The notes under the pieces are model-generated. The model was not told where the DNA came from. It worked only from the letters and a program-made list of their open reading frames with translations, and searched no databases. From the NCBI GenBank assembly GCA_028753945.1, contig JAPNXP010000002.1, positions 7,502,001 to 7,566,000 of the forward strand: a stretch of DNA of 64,000 bases. Reading direction: 5' to 3'. The DNA is from Hexactinellida sp. DTS-2022. Its lineage: Eukaryota > Porifera > Hexactinellida. A program made the position numbers and the translations under genes. Shown here one piece after another: positions 11,050-21,521 of the stretch (the stretch's first letter is position 1; every line of letters begins with the position of its first letter).

Positions 11050-11208
11050 TTTTGGGGCGTCGCGGGGGCGATGGCGGAGACGATCGCGGGGGCAATGGCG
11101 GAGATGATGGCGGGGACAATTGCGATGAAGATGGCGGGGACGATGGCGGAGACGATGGCGGGGGCGATGGCGGAGGGAGGCGATCGCGGGGACGATCGCT
11201 GGGGGGTT
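11050..11208. repeat. 12-bp GC-rich minisatellite
   Basis: About a dozen copies of a 12-bp unit near GCGGAGACGATG / GCGGGGGCGATG. Multiples of three keep all frames open. The hAT element inserted at its right edge. Confidence 0.85.
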
Positions 11209-11216
11209 GTCAAACC

Positions 11217-14200
11217 CAGGGCCGGCGACAGAAATTATGTGCCCCCTGGTAAGATTTCTGGCCGGGCCCCTCCACATCCTCCGACCAGGATTGAATTTTT
11301 ATAATTCCCGAAACATTAGACAAAAATAAATTGCAACTCGAAACAAGTTCCCAATTAGACGAAAATTTCAGTAAAGATAGAACAAAGATAATATATTTGT
11401 AAATAATTTTAATTGGTCAAGTATATGAAATATATGTTAGAAAAAGTATAGGATTTAGTCAAGCTTAGCAAAAGCCTCTTCGTGCTTTAATAGATGCAAA
11501 AGAATCTATTACTTGCGAGAAATCTATTGTTCTAGCAAGTTCACTCTCTATGCTTAGAATAGTAAGGTCGACTAATCTCTCTTGCTTCATAGTACTCCTC
11601 AAGTAATTCCTAATTAATTTTAGCTTGCTAAAGGATCGTTCGGCTGAGGCGATTGTAACTGGCAATGTCAAAAATATTCTTAAGGAAATGCACAAATTTG
11701 GGAAGATTCCCTCCAATTTATTTTTCTGTATTGTATTGAGAAGTGTTAGTGGATCCAATGAATGATCGCTTATGTTGGCATAATGAATTGTTTTGAGGTG
11801 TAAAACTTCAACTTGAAGTTCTTTGCCTGATATGTCAGTCTCATAACGCGTTTCGAAGTCATTGCATTGATTGATAATATTTTCTTCACCTATATCCAGG
11901 TAATTCCATAAGAATCCAAATAGTTGATTTATTTGATAAATAGCTCTATATCGTGTAGTCAAGCCTTCCAAAACACAGTCAATAATCTGATTAAAGACAG
12001 CCTGGTATCCCACCTCATTTGCAATTTCTTCGCTTCTTTCAACATTATTATCGTCAAAGAACCGTTTTCTCTTTTTTTGTCTTACAGGCAATGGTGGTTC
12101 TATGTTTAGAGCCTTGGTAACTTTATTCACTTCCTCTAAAATGGAAGGCCAATTTTCTTTTAGGGTTCTTAGTTCATCAAGTAGATCATCCAAATTCCTT
12201 ACTTCAATATCAATTGTTGCATCACGAGCCTCAATTACTCGATTTCGTTCGTCTATAGCCTTTAAAACTTTGTACCATATTGCTGACATGAGCACGCATT
12301 TGTAAGAAGAAACATAGTTGATTGTACCGAATATTTCTGTTTTAATTTTTGAAGTTAGATTAAGCTCCAGTAATTCATTTAGAGCTAAGTTAATTCCTGG
12401 TAAATGTGTAGTAAAGGGGCGGACACTATTAATTCTTTCCGTCCACCTCGTATGAGATTGACCATGAAGCGAAACTCCAATATTACGAACAAGAATTGCC
12501 CACCTTTTTGGACTTGATGAAAATATACTGTAAATTGTTTGAATTGTTCCAAAAAATGTTATTGCATCCTTACAACATAAGGCTGATTTGGCACCACACA
12601 AGTTTAGACTATGGCATCCACAAGGTGAGAAAGTGCATAAAGGATTTTCTTGCTTTAAAATGGTTTGAACTCCATTATACTTTCCGGACATATTACTTGC
12701 ATTATCATAGCCCTGACCCCTGCAATCTTTAAAAGGAATTTCATTCTCTGTTAGAAATAATAATATCATAGTAGCGATCTCTGAACTAGTTTTGCCGGAG
12801 TCATCAACGAAAGTAAAAAATCGTTCACGAATTATATATTTATCCTTTTCTCGAGTCAAGTATCTTAAAACGAAGGTGTTTTGCTCGATGTGTGAGACAT
12901 CTGGAATCGCATCTACCATGATAGAAAAGTATTTAGCATTATTTCGTTCATCTAGGATGCAACGGCGAACTTTATCTGCGCATATATGGATAAATTCATT
13001 TTGAGAATCCTTAGAAAGGTAGTGGGCCTGTAAACGTTTTCCCTCCTTTTGAGATTCTTGCACTTTTGTAACATATTCACGAAGAACTGGATCATAATGA
13101 GATATAAGTTCAATTATTCCAAGAAAATTGCCTTTATGAACATCTCCAATAACATGAGTATCTCCTCTAAAGGAGAGACCCCTTTCACCCAAGAAGAGAA
13201 CAACATCAATGATTCTTTGCAGAAGTTCCTTCCATTTTGAGATTTCGGTTGTGATGTTTGCATTAAGTTGCATATCAATTGTAGAGTTGTGTAATAGACT
13301 AATTTCCAATTGACGCCATTCTAAGTAACATCGTTTGTGATTTGAGCTATTTTCATGTTGAGGTATACGATCAAATAGTCTTTTCCATTTTGAACTAGGA
13401 CCGCAACCATTTACAGATGATAGATATGAAGGGATTGACCTGTTAAGAGGCTCTGTATATGCAAATACCCGGCACGGAAAACAAAATAAAGCATTCTTAA
13501 GTTGACTGTAAACAAGCCAATCTCTATTTTCAGATTCACCATTAGGCCTTCTTTTAATAAACACAGAGAATGGAAAAGCTTGACCTATGACATCTGGAGG
13601 AATGTATAATGGTTTGGATTGAGGCCCAGCATTCACCCACTCCTCAATCTCTTTCTTCGAAACATGTTCATGTAAGGCTCCAATGTCGTATATCCTCAAC
13701 TGAGTCTCTTCAAATTTACAAATAGCAATATTTTCTGATCTGTATTCTGAAACTCTTTTATTCTCAACAGTGTTCATCGCATCAAGAATAATCTCATCCA
13801 ATACTGCTTCTATAAGTTTTGATGAATTTTCATCTGGTCTGAGAATACCGACTTGAAACAATGTTTGCAAACATTTCATTGACTCTCCATCTCTTAACCG
13901 CTTCTCTTCACGTTTTTGTGCACCTGACTTATGAATGTAGGACATATATTACCGATCGAAATATTGAATGATTGAAAATTGAAATACAGCAATCTATAAT
14001 ATTCCATATTTATAATAGTGTTGAAAGCAAAATAGCTTCATAATTATCACAAAAGAACTAATAATAAGGTTTCAACCAATGAAATATGATTAGTAACAAT
14101 TAATTAGTGACACATTTTATCCTTTGTGATATATATTGATGACAACAATTATTAGTGTAACAAAGGAATTCATATTGTGGTGAAAGATGTTTCATAAGAC

Positions 14201-14330
14201 ACAATAACTATTTTTCCATGTACTCAATATTATAAATTCCTAAAGAAACATTTCACATGCCGCACGGGCCCCCTAGTTATCCCGGGCCCCCCGGTTTTAC
14301 CCCAAGCAACCCCCCCTCTCGCCGGCCCTG
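11217..14330 (-). mobile_element. Complete hAT DNA transposon (3.1 kb)
   Basis: The left end CAGGGCCGGCGACAG and the right end (read inward) CAGGGCCGGCGAGAG are matching terminal inverted repeats of the hAT CAGGG type. Flanking 8-bp target duplications are GTCAAACC (11209-11216) and GTAAAACC (14331-14338), matching at 7 of 8. Inside is a single intact transposase gene on the minus strand with 385 bp between the 5' end and the start codon. With ends, target duplication and an unbroken gene, this is structurally an autonomous element. Confidence 0.9.
11465..13945 (-). CDS. hAT transposase (TTF-type zinc finger / DUF4371 / hAT dimerisation)
   Basis: An unbroken 826-codon gene in one exon. Residues ~115-205 form a TTF-type zinc finger (WLVYS..., then F-C-F-P-C at 154-158, with later His/Cys near 197-206). 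Residues ~235-430 match the DUF4371 transposase region. The first catalytic Asp is D345 (VDAIPDVSH), the second D414 (GYDNASNMSG), followed by the C-x-C-H-S-L-N-L and R-W (W501) motifs typical of hAT insertions. The C-terminus carries LPVTIASAERSFSKLKLIRN, the hAT dimerisation block with the third acidic residue (E of AERSFS). All key residues are present. The protein would bind the element ends and perform cut-and-paste transposition in the nucleus. The length is normal for the ZMYM1-like/TTF hAT group. The start ATG at 13945 is the first in frame. Host domestication is less likely because intact ends surround it. Confidence 0.92.
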   Translation of the reverse strand: MSYIHKSGAQKREEKRLRDGESMKCLQTLFQVGILRPDENSSKLIEAVLDEIILDAMNTVENKRVSEYRSENIAICKFEETQLRIYDIGALHEHVSKKEIEEWVNAGPQSKPLYIPPDVIGQAFPFSVFIKRRPNGESENRDWLVYSQLKNALFCFPCRVFAYTEPLNRSIPSYLSSVNGCGPSSKWKRLFDRIPQHENSSNHKRCYLEWRQLEISLLHNSTIDMQLNANITTEISKWKELLQRIIDVVLFLGERGLSFRGDTHVIGDVHKGNFLGIIELISHYDPVLREYVTKVQESQKEGKRLQAHYLSKDSQNEFIHICADKVRRCILDERNNAKYFSIMVDAIPDVSHIEQNTFVLRYLTREKDKYIIRERFFTFVDDSGKTSSEIATMILLFLTENEIPFKDCRGQGYDNASNMSGKYNGVQTILKQENPLCTFSPCGCHSLNLCGAKSALCCKDAITFFGTIQTIYSIFSSSPKRWAILVRNIGVSLHGQSHTRWTERINSVRPFTTHLPGINLALNELLELNLTSKIKTEIFGTINYVSSYKCVLMSAIWYKVLKAIDERNRVIEARDATIDIEVRNLDDLLDELRTLKENWPSILEEVNKVTKALNIEPPLPVRQKKRKRFFDDNNVERSEEIANEVGYQAVFNQIIDCVLEGLTTRYRAIYQINQLFGFLWNYLDIGEENIINQCNDFETRYETDISGKELQVEVLHLKTIHYANISDHSLDPLTLLNTIQKNKLEGIFPNLCISLRIFLTLPVTIASAERSFSKLKLIRNYLRSTMKQERLVDLTILSIESELARTIDFSQVIDSFASIKARRGFC

Positions 14331-14339
14331 GTAAAACCT

Positions 14340-14530
14340 GTCGCGAAGGGGGGCCCAGCCCGATTGCCCAATCGCTCGTTGGGGGGGGGGCTCAGGCGGT
14401 AGTGCAACCGCTCGGGGGGGGGGACGCTCTGGCGGTAGTGCAACCGCTCGCGTGGGGGGGCGGTCTCGCGGTAGTGCACCCGCTCTCGTGGGGGGGCGCT
14501 CTCGCGGTAGCCCTCGGGGGGGAGGGGCTC
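14340..14530. repeat. G-run minisatellite of about 36-37 bp
   Basis: Four copies of a unit with GCGGTAGTGCAACCGCTCG followed by a run of 6-11 G. The core can fold (GCGGT/ACCGC). The G-runs on the plus strand are long and regularly spaced, so G-quadruplexes are possible. It begins just right of the hAT target duplication. Confidence 0.85.
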
Positions 14531-15155
14531 ATCTCGTTATTCTCCCTACCTCTCAGCTCTAAATAGGAGAATACAATATAGTCAGATAGTCCCAAAGATA
14601 ATCCCAATAAAATTAACCAGGTTAACTTTTATTTCGCTATAATTTGTACAATAGTGCACGGTGTACATTCATACAATCAAAAAGATTACATCCTGTGGAA
14701 GTTTATAGTAATAAATCAAATTAAAATACAAGATTACTTACATTTCTTTAAGGAGATTGCCCCTTCGATCGGACCAAAAATTAAAAATTGTTCAAATATG
14801 GGTTGTACCTGTGCAATTATACATATATGTGTAAACCACTCGAATATGAAGTAAAATTTGAATCCGATAATCTTTGGTGACGTAAGTCCATTTTGGTTGA
14901 CGAAAGTCCACAGAAGTGGGTGAGTGTCGTCATCTTGTCCAAAAGATTTTTCTCCCTCAAAAGATGGTCGTTGCCCAGTGTTATCTCAAAAAATATAAAA
15001 GATAGAGACTCAAAATCAATTGCAAAGTTGCTCCTTATCGTATGTAGAGTAAGATAGTAGTTTTAGAACACACTTTTGAAAGATATAGAAATTGATAATA
15101 ATTTAGTTAGTGAAATTGGCCAACAATATTACACAAATTTATGAAAAATCTTCAT
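14531..15155. other. No recognisable gene
   Basis: AT-rich DNA between two repeat arrays. An open stretch at 14654-14854 has no family motif and is not supported as a gene. Confidence 0.5.
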
Positions 15156-15160
15156 AAAAA

Positions 15161-15275
15161 ATCCAAAATTGCAGATGTACCTACGCATGTTCCTTTGGTG
15201 ACACTGTATTTTGTTGGTGGGTTATTGATAGTGCCTCCAAAGTAACATGCTGTCAGCACATCTGCAATTTTGGAT
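15161..15275. other. Long hairpin, copy 1
   Basis: Arms of about 44-48 nt pair around a short loop of about 22 nt. In this copy the arm words are TTGCAGATGT and ACATCTGCAA, different from copies 2-4 but still complementary. It could be a foldback remnant or a transcribed precursor RNA. Confidence 0.75.
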
Positions 15276-16000
15276 TTTTTTTCGCCATGTCATCAACGCC
15301 TCAAGGTGTCAGGAAACATTTGTTAATTGGTCCGAGTCACAAGGAACGGTAGATAAATTTATAGTTTGTTTCTATCATAGAATATCTTGAATTTAATGCC
15401 ATTCATTCATTATGTATTGATAATAAATTATATTATTAGTTATTTATTTTAGCAATGTGTTATCCACGGTGAGTTGATTAGAGTCAACAAATTCCATATT
15501 TTATTAGATTTAATTTAATCCACTGCATAGTAATACTACAATTAAATAGAAGCCAGCTGGAATTTCTAAGTTAAATCAATTTAATCATCGCAAGTTGAAA
15601 CAATAGTGAAAGATTTAACAAGTTATATCAATATAATTATTACAAGTAGGAACAATGGAATTACATTTCTCAGTTTTTTTGAAATTGAAGTGTTGAGTAA
15701 ACAAAGGAATTCAACTCCCATTTATGGCAGAAATTGATCCCTTTATTGAAAGGTTTCTTCCCCCATCAGACGCAGGATTTTATGGTGAATCCAAATATGA
15801 AATATAATTTGGGGATTTAGTAAAACACTTTTTGAGTTATGGACCAGACAAATTTTGAAAGTTGTAAAAAATGTGTCCAAAATGTGTTAATCAAAAATCG
15901 TAACCCCAGGTGCAAATTAGACTGTCTAAACGCATCTACATGCCAAGTTTTAGCCCATCAACTCCAATGCTCTGGCCAGGGCACCGTCTACGTTGAAAAA

Positions 16001-16117
16001 ATCCAAAATTGCAGCCTGTGCCGACGCATGTTCCTTTGGTGGCACTATATTCTGTTGGTTGTTTATTGATAGTGCCTCCAACGGAACAAGCTGTCGCCGT
16101 AGGCTGCAATTTTGGAT
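16001..16117. other. Long hairpin, copy 2
   Basis: Arms ATCCAAAATTGCAGCCTGTG and its imperfect complement (GTAGGCTGCAATTTTGGAT) enclose a T-rich loop. This copy has more mismatches in the middle of the right arm (GGAACAAGCTGTCG) than the others. Confidence 0.75.
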
Positions 16118-16860
16118 TTTTTTCGCTAAGTCATCATCGCCTCAAGGTCTCAAGAACCATTTGTTAATTGGTCCGAGTCACAAGGAATGGTAGATTAATT
16201 TGAAAGTTAGTTTCTATCATAAACCATCAAGAGTTTAATGCCATTCATTCATTATGTATTGATAATAAGTTATATTATTAGTTATTTATTTTAGCAATCT
16301 TATCCACGGTGATTTGAGTAAAGTCAATAAATTCCTTATATTATATTATTTTATTTTATCCATTGTATAGTAATACTACAATTAAATAGAAGCCAGCTGG
16401 AATTTGTAAGTTAAATCAATATAATTATCGCAAGTTGAATCACTAGAGTAGGATTTAACAAGTTAAATCAATATAATTATTGCAAGTTGAAACAATGGAA
16501 ATAGATTTCACAGTTTTACTGAAATTGAAGTGTGAGTAAACAAAGAAATTTAAGCCCCCATTTGTGGCAGAAATTAAACCCCTTATTGAAATATTTCTTC
16601 TCCCACCAGACGCAGAATTTACGGTGAATCCAAATATGAAATAAAATTTGCAGGTTTAGTAAACATTTTTTGAGTTATGGACCAGACAAATTTTTAAAGG
16701 TGTTAAAGATGTGTCAAAAATTTGTTAACAAAAAATGGTAACCCCAGGTGCAAATTAGACGGTCCCATCGCACCTACATGCCAAGTTTCAGCCCATCAAC
16801 AATTAAGCTCTGGCCAGGGCACCGTCTACGGAGAAAATAATAATAATAATAATAACAATA

Positions 16861-16973
16861 AAAAATTGCAGCCTGTGCCGACGCATGTTCCTTTGGTGGC
16901 ACTATATTTTGTTGGTGGTTATTGATAGTGCCTCCAAAGGAACATGCTATCGCCGCAGGCTGCAATTTTGGAT
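16861..16973. other. Long hairpin, copy 3
   Basis: Same fold as copy 2, but an (AAT/AAC)n microsatellite has replaced the outer 5' bases of the left arm, so the outermost pairs are lost. Confidence 0.7.
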
Positions 16974-17689
16974 TTTTTTTCGCCAAGTCATCATCGCCTC
17001 AAGGTCTCAAGAACCATTTGTTAAGTTGTCGGAGTCACAAGGAACGATTGTTGAATTTGAAGTTAGTTTCTATCATAAACCATCTAGAGTTTAATGCCAT
17101 TCATTCATTACTTATTGATAATAAATTAAATTATTAGTTATTTATTTTAGCAATGTTATCCACGGTGAGTTGAGTAAAGTCAACAAATTCCTTATATTAT
17201 ATTATTATATTTAATCCATTGTATAGTAATACTACAATTAAATAGAAGCCAGCTGGAATTTATAAGTTAAATCAATATAATTATCGAAGTTGAAACAATA
17301 GAATAAGATTTAACAAGTCAAATCAATAGAATTAATACAAGTTGAAACAATAGAATTAGATATAACACTTTCAATGGAACTGAAGTGTTAGTAAACAAAG
17401 GAAACTTGCAACTCTATTGTGGCACTAACGAAACCCAATTAAAAAATTCGTGCACTGTGAAAAGGTGTAGAATTTAATTCTCTATCCGTACTTGTAAATT
17501 TTTTCAAGTTCAATATTAATTATTTCATGTTATGAGCTATAATTAGTTTAAATAGGTGTTGAAATCATTTGATATAAAATCGTAACCCCAGGTGCAAATT
17601 AGACGGTCCCTCCGCAACTACATGCCAAGTTTCAGCCCTCAATGTATACAGGTGTGGCCAGGGCACCTGCTACGGAGAAATAATAAAAA

Positions 17690-17806
17690 ATCCAAAATTG
17701 TAGCCTGTGCCGACGCATGTTCCTTTGGTGGCACTATATTTTGTTGGTTGTTTATTGATAGTGCCTCCAAAGGAACATGCTGTCTGCACAGGCTGCAATT
17801 TTGGAT
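17690..17806. other. Long hairpin, copy 4 (best paired)
   Basis: The two arms of about 47 nt agree at all but a few positions: TAGCCTGTGCCGAC on the left against GTCTGCACAGGCTG on the right, then GCATGTTCCTTTGG against CCAAAGGAACATGC. The loop is TTTTGTTGGTTGTTTATTG-like. Confidence 0.8.
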
Positions 17807-18542
17807 TTTTTTTTCGCCAAGTCATCAACGCCCAAGGTGTGATTACCATTTGTTAATTGGTCGGAGTCACAAGGATAGGTAGATAAATTTGAAGTTTGTT
17901 TATATCATAAACCATCAAGAGTTTAATGCCATTCATGCATTATGTATTGATAATAAATTATATTATTAGTTATTTATTTTAGCAATGTTATCCACGGTTG
18001 GTTGAGTTGAGTCAACAAATTCCGTATAATACTTTATTATATTTAATCCATTGTATAGTAATACTATAATTAAATAGAAGCCAGCTGGAATTTATAAGTT
18101 AAATCAATATAATTATCGCGAGTTGAATCAATAGAGTAAGATTTAAAAGTTTAAATCAATATAATTATTACAAGTTGAAACAATGGAATTAGATTTCACA
18201 GTTTTATTGAAATTGAAGTGTGAGTAAACAAAGAAATTTTAACCCCCATTTGTGGCAGAAATTAAACACCTTATTGAATCTTTTCTTCTCCCATCAGAAG
18301 CAGAATTTTATGGTGAATCCAAATGTGAAATAAAATTTGGGGGTTTATTAAAACATTTTTTGAGTTATGGACCAGACAAGTTTTGAAAGGTGTTAAAGAT
18401 GTGTCCAAAATGTGTTAATAAAAAATCGTAACCCCAGGTGCAAATTAGACGTCGACTCCGAACCTACATAACAAGTTTCAGCCCTCTATGTATATAGGTG
18501 TGGCCAGGGCACCTGCTACGGAGAAATAATAATAATATAAAT

Positions 18543-18735
18543 AAAGGCAGTGATTCCAATACTGGGCCACTATACTATAGTATAGTCGGCACAGTAATAA
18601 TAATAAAGGCAGTGATTCTAATACTGGGCCACTATACTATAGTATAGTCGGCACAGTACAAATAATAATAATAATAATAATAAAGGCAGTGATTCCAATA
18701 CTGGTCCACTATACTATAGTATAGTCGGCACAGTA
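18543..18735. repeat. Three 54-bp palindromic units in (AAT)n
   Basis: Copies at 18543-18596, 18605-18658 and 18682-18735 share AAAGGCAGTGATTC(C/T)AAT, then CTGG(G/T)CC, the perfect 18-bp palindrome ACTATACTATAGTATAGT, then CGGCACAGTA. They are joined by AAT microsatellite. The palindrome can extend outward by pairing CTG.GCC with GGC.CAG. They occupy the place where the preceding array would carry its fifth hairpin. Confidence 0.9.
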
Positions 18736-19250
18736 AAAATGAATTAATTAAAGATTCAACAAAAGCTTACTATGGTCATTCAATCATATAATATTAACAA
18801 AATTCAGATAATTATAATATTTTTATACAATAAATTCCCAATATAACTGCTGATATCGAGCAGCCCAGCTAACTGGTTTTTGAAATCTGTAACCGTTAAC
18901 AGATATTAGCAACGGATTCCCAATTTCAGACTTTGTTTAAATTATAGAATATGAGAGAATTATATAATTTGCATTACTTTATTTTAGGCACTATTCATTC
19001 GCAAAGACGAGCTTAAGTAGATACCCCCTTGAAAAGAAATCTTCATTTATTTCAGGTTTGATAGCGTTTTTGGACTGTACTATGTAGTTGTAGTTTACCT
19101 GGAAAATAGAATTGATTTACCTTGCATTATTATAGAGTTATTTACTATAATATAATTTATCCAATATGAATCCATATAGCCGTTGCCCAGTGATATCAAT
19201 TCAACAGTACACAGCTAACTTAGTTTGAGGTTGTATTTCGACTATAATTG
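18736..19250. other. No recognisable gene
   Basis: AT-rich transition DNA between the palindromic units and the satellite. Nothing recognisable. Confidence 0.5.
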
Positions 19251-21521
19251 TGTTGATTCAGTTCAGTTCAGTTGCTTCAGTTCTGTTGGTTTCTGTTCAG
19301 TTCTGTTCCTTCAGTTTTGTTAGTTTCTGTTCAGTTCTGTTGATTCAGTTCAGTTCAGTTCCTACAGTTCTGTTGGTTTCTGTTCTGTTCTGTTGATTCA
19401 GTTCAGTTCAGATCCTACAGTTCTGTTGGTTTCTCTTCAGTTCAGTTCCTTCATTTCTGTTGATTCTGTCCAGTTCAGTTCCTACAGTTCTTTTTGTTTC
19501 TGTCCAGTTCTGTTGATTCTGTTCAGTTCAGTTCCTTCAGTTCAGTTCCTTCGGTTCTGTTGGTTTCTGTTCAGTTCTGTTGATTCAGTTCAGTTCAGTT
19601 CCTTCAGTTCTGTTGGTTTCTGTTCAGTTCAGTTTCTTTAGTTCTGTTGATTCAGTTCTGTTCCTACAGTTCTAATGATTCTGTTCAGTTCAGTTCCTTC
19701 AGTTCTGTTGGTTTCCGTTCAGTTCTGTTGATTCTGTTCAGTTCAGTTCACTCATTTCTGTTGATTCTATCCAGTTCAGTTCCTACAGTTCTTTTTGTTT
19801 CTGTTCAGTTCTGTTGATTCTGTTCAGTTCAGTTCCTTCAGTTCTGTTGATCATGTTCAGTTCAGTTCCTTCAGTTCTGTTGGTTTCTGTTCAGTTCTGT
19901 TCACTTTGTTCTGTTCAGTTCCTTCAGTTCTGTTGGTTTCTGTTCAGTTCTGTTGATTCAGTTCAGTTCAGTTCCAACAGTTATGTTGGTTTCTGTTCTG
20001 TTTTGTTGATTCAGTTCAGTTCAGTTCCTACAGTTCTGTTGGTTTCTGTTCAGTTTAGTTCCTTCAGTTTTGTTGGTTTCTGTTCAGTTCTGTTGATTCA
20101 GTTCCTTCAGTTCTGTTTGTTTCTGTTCAGTTCTGTTGATTCAGTTCAGTTCAGTTCCTACAGTTCTGTTGGTTTCTGTTCAGTTCAGTTCCTTCAGTTT
20201 TGTTGGTTTCTGTTCAGTTCACTTAATTCAGTTCAGTTCAGTTCCTGCAGTTCTGTTGGTTTCTGTTCTGTTCAGTTCCTTCAGTTTTGTTGATTCTGTT
20301 CAGTTCAGTTCCTACAGTTCTGTTGGTTTCTGTTCAGTTCTGTTGATTCAATTCAGTTCAGTTCCTTCAGTTCTGTTGGTTTCTGTTCAGTTCAGTTTCA
20401 TTAGTTCTGTTAATTCAGTTTAGTTCAGTTCCTATAGTTCTTTTTGTTTCTGTTCAGTTCTGTTGATTCTGTTCTGTTCAGTTCCTTCAGTTCTGTTGAT
20501 CATGTTCAGTTCAGTTCCTTCAGTTCTGTTGGTTTCTGATCAGTTCTGTTCATTTTGTTAAGTTCAGTTCCTTCAGTTCTGTTGCTTTCTGTTCAGTTCA
20601 GTTCCTTCAGTTCTGTTTGTTTCTGTTCAGTTCTGTTGATTCTGTTCAGTTCAGTTCGTTTAGTTCTGTTGATTCAGTTCTGTTCCTACAGTTCTGTTGA
20701 TGCAGTTCCGTTCAGTTCCTACAGTTCTGTTGGTTTCTGTTCAGTTCAGTTCCTTCAGTTTTGTTGGTTTCTGTCAGTTCAGTTCCTTCAGTTCGGTTGG
20801 TTTCTGTTCAGTTCAGTTCCTTCAGTTTTGTTGGTTTCTGTTCAGTTCAGTTCCTTCAGTTCTGTTGGTTTCTGTTCAGTTCAGTTCCTTAAGTTCTGTT
20901 GATTCTGTTCAGTTCAGTTCCTACAGTTCTGTTGATTTCTGTTCAGTTCAGTTCCTTCAGTTCTGTTGATTCTGTTCAGTTCAGTTCCTGCAGTTCTGTT
21001 GGTTTCTGTTCAGTTCTGTTGCTTCTGTTCTGTTTAGTTCCTACAGTTCTGTTGTTTTCTGTTCAGTTCAGTTCCTTCAGTTCTGTTGGTTTCTGTTCAG
21101 TTCAGTTCCTACAGTTCTGTTGGTTTCTGTTCAGTTCTGTTCCTTCTGTTCTGTTGATTCTGTTCAGTTCAGTTCCTACAGTTCTGTTGGTTTCTGTTCA
21201 GTTCTGTTGATTCAGTTCAGTTCAGTTCCTTCAGTTCTGTTGGTTTCTGTTCAGTTCTGTTGATTCAGTTCAGTTCTGTTGATTCAGTTTTGTTCAGTTC
21301 CTTCAGTTCTGTTGGTTTCTGTTCAGTTCAGTTTCTTTAGTTCTGTTGATTCAGTTCAGTTCAGTTCCTTCAGTTCTGTTGGTTTCTGTTCAGTTCAGTT
21401 TCTTTAGTTCTGTAGATTCAGTTCTGTTCCTACAGTTTTGTTGATTCTGTTCAGTTCAATTCCTTCAGTTCTGTTGGTTTCTGTTCAGTTCTGTTGATCC
21501 AGTTCTGTTCCTACAGTTATG
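19251..21521 (+). repeat. TTCAG/TTCTG satellite, left block
   Basis: Satellite built from pentamer steps TTCAG, TTCTG, TTGGT, TTGAT and TTCCT. Common monomers are a 34-mer (TTGGTTTCTG..TTCAGTTCAG..TTCCTTCAGTTCTG) and a 33-mer (TTGATTCTG..TTCAGTTCAG..TTCCTACAGTTCTG), plus shorter 20- and 28-bp versions. The plus strand is T-rich and poor in A. The block ends exactly at the TTAA of an inserted transposon. Confidence 0.97.

Larger units (their letters stand above)
15156..18540 (+). repeat. Tandem array of about 840-bp units, each with a long hairpin
   Basis: Equivalent points in successive hairpins are at 15187, 16028, 16885 and 17717, giving periods of 841, 857 and 832 bp. Each unit has the hairpin, a block with CAAGGTCTCAAGAACCATTTG, an AT-rich block with AGAAGCCAGCTGGAATTT, and a GC-richer block (AACCCCAGGTGCAAATTAGA ... 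TGGCCAGGGCACC) just before the next hairpin. A fifth unit (about 17,900-18,535) keeps the GC-richer block, but its hairpin position is occupied by the 54-bp palindromic units. No plausible protein runs through the units. Confidence 0.88.

Noticed and set aside
10732..11304. Proline-, alanine- or glycine-rich open frames
   Set aside because: They are products of G-rich and 12-bp repeats, open on both strands.
11924..13240. Plus-strand open stretches inside the hAT transposase
   Set aside because: They are antisense shadows of the well-supported minus-strand gene.
15839..17882. Open stretches of 66-96 codons in the 840-bp tandem units
   Set aside because: They are not kept in the same frame in successive units, and they run through the hairpins.
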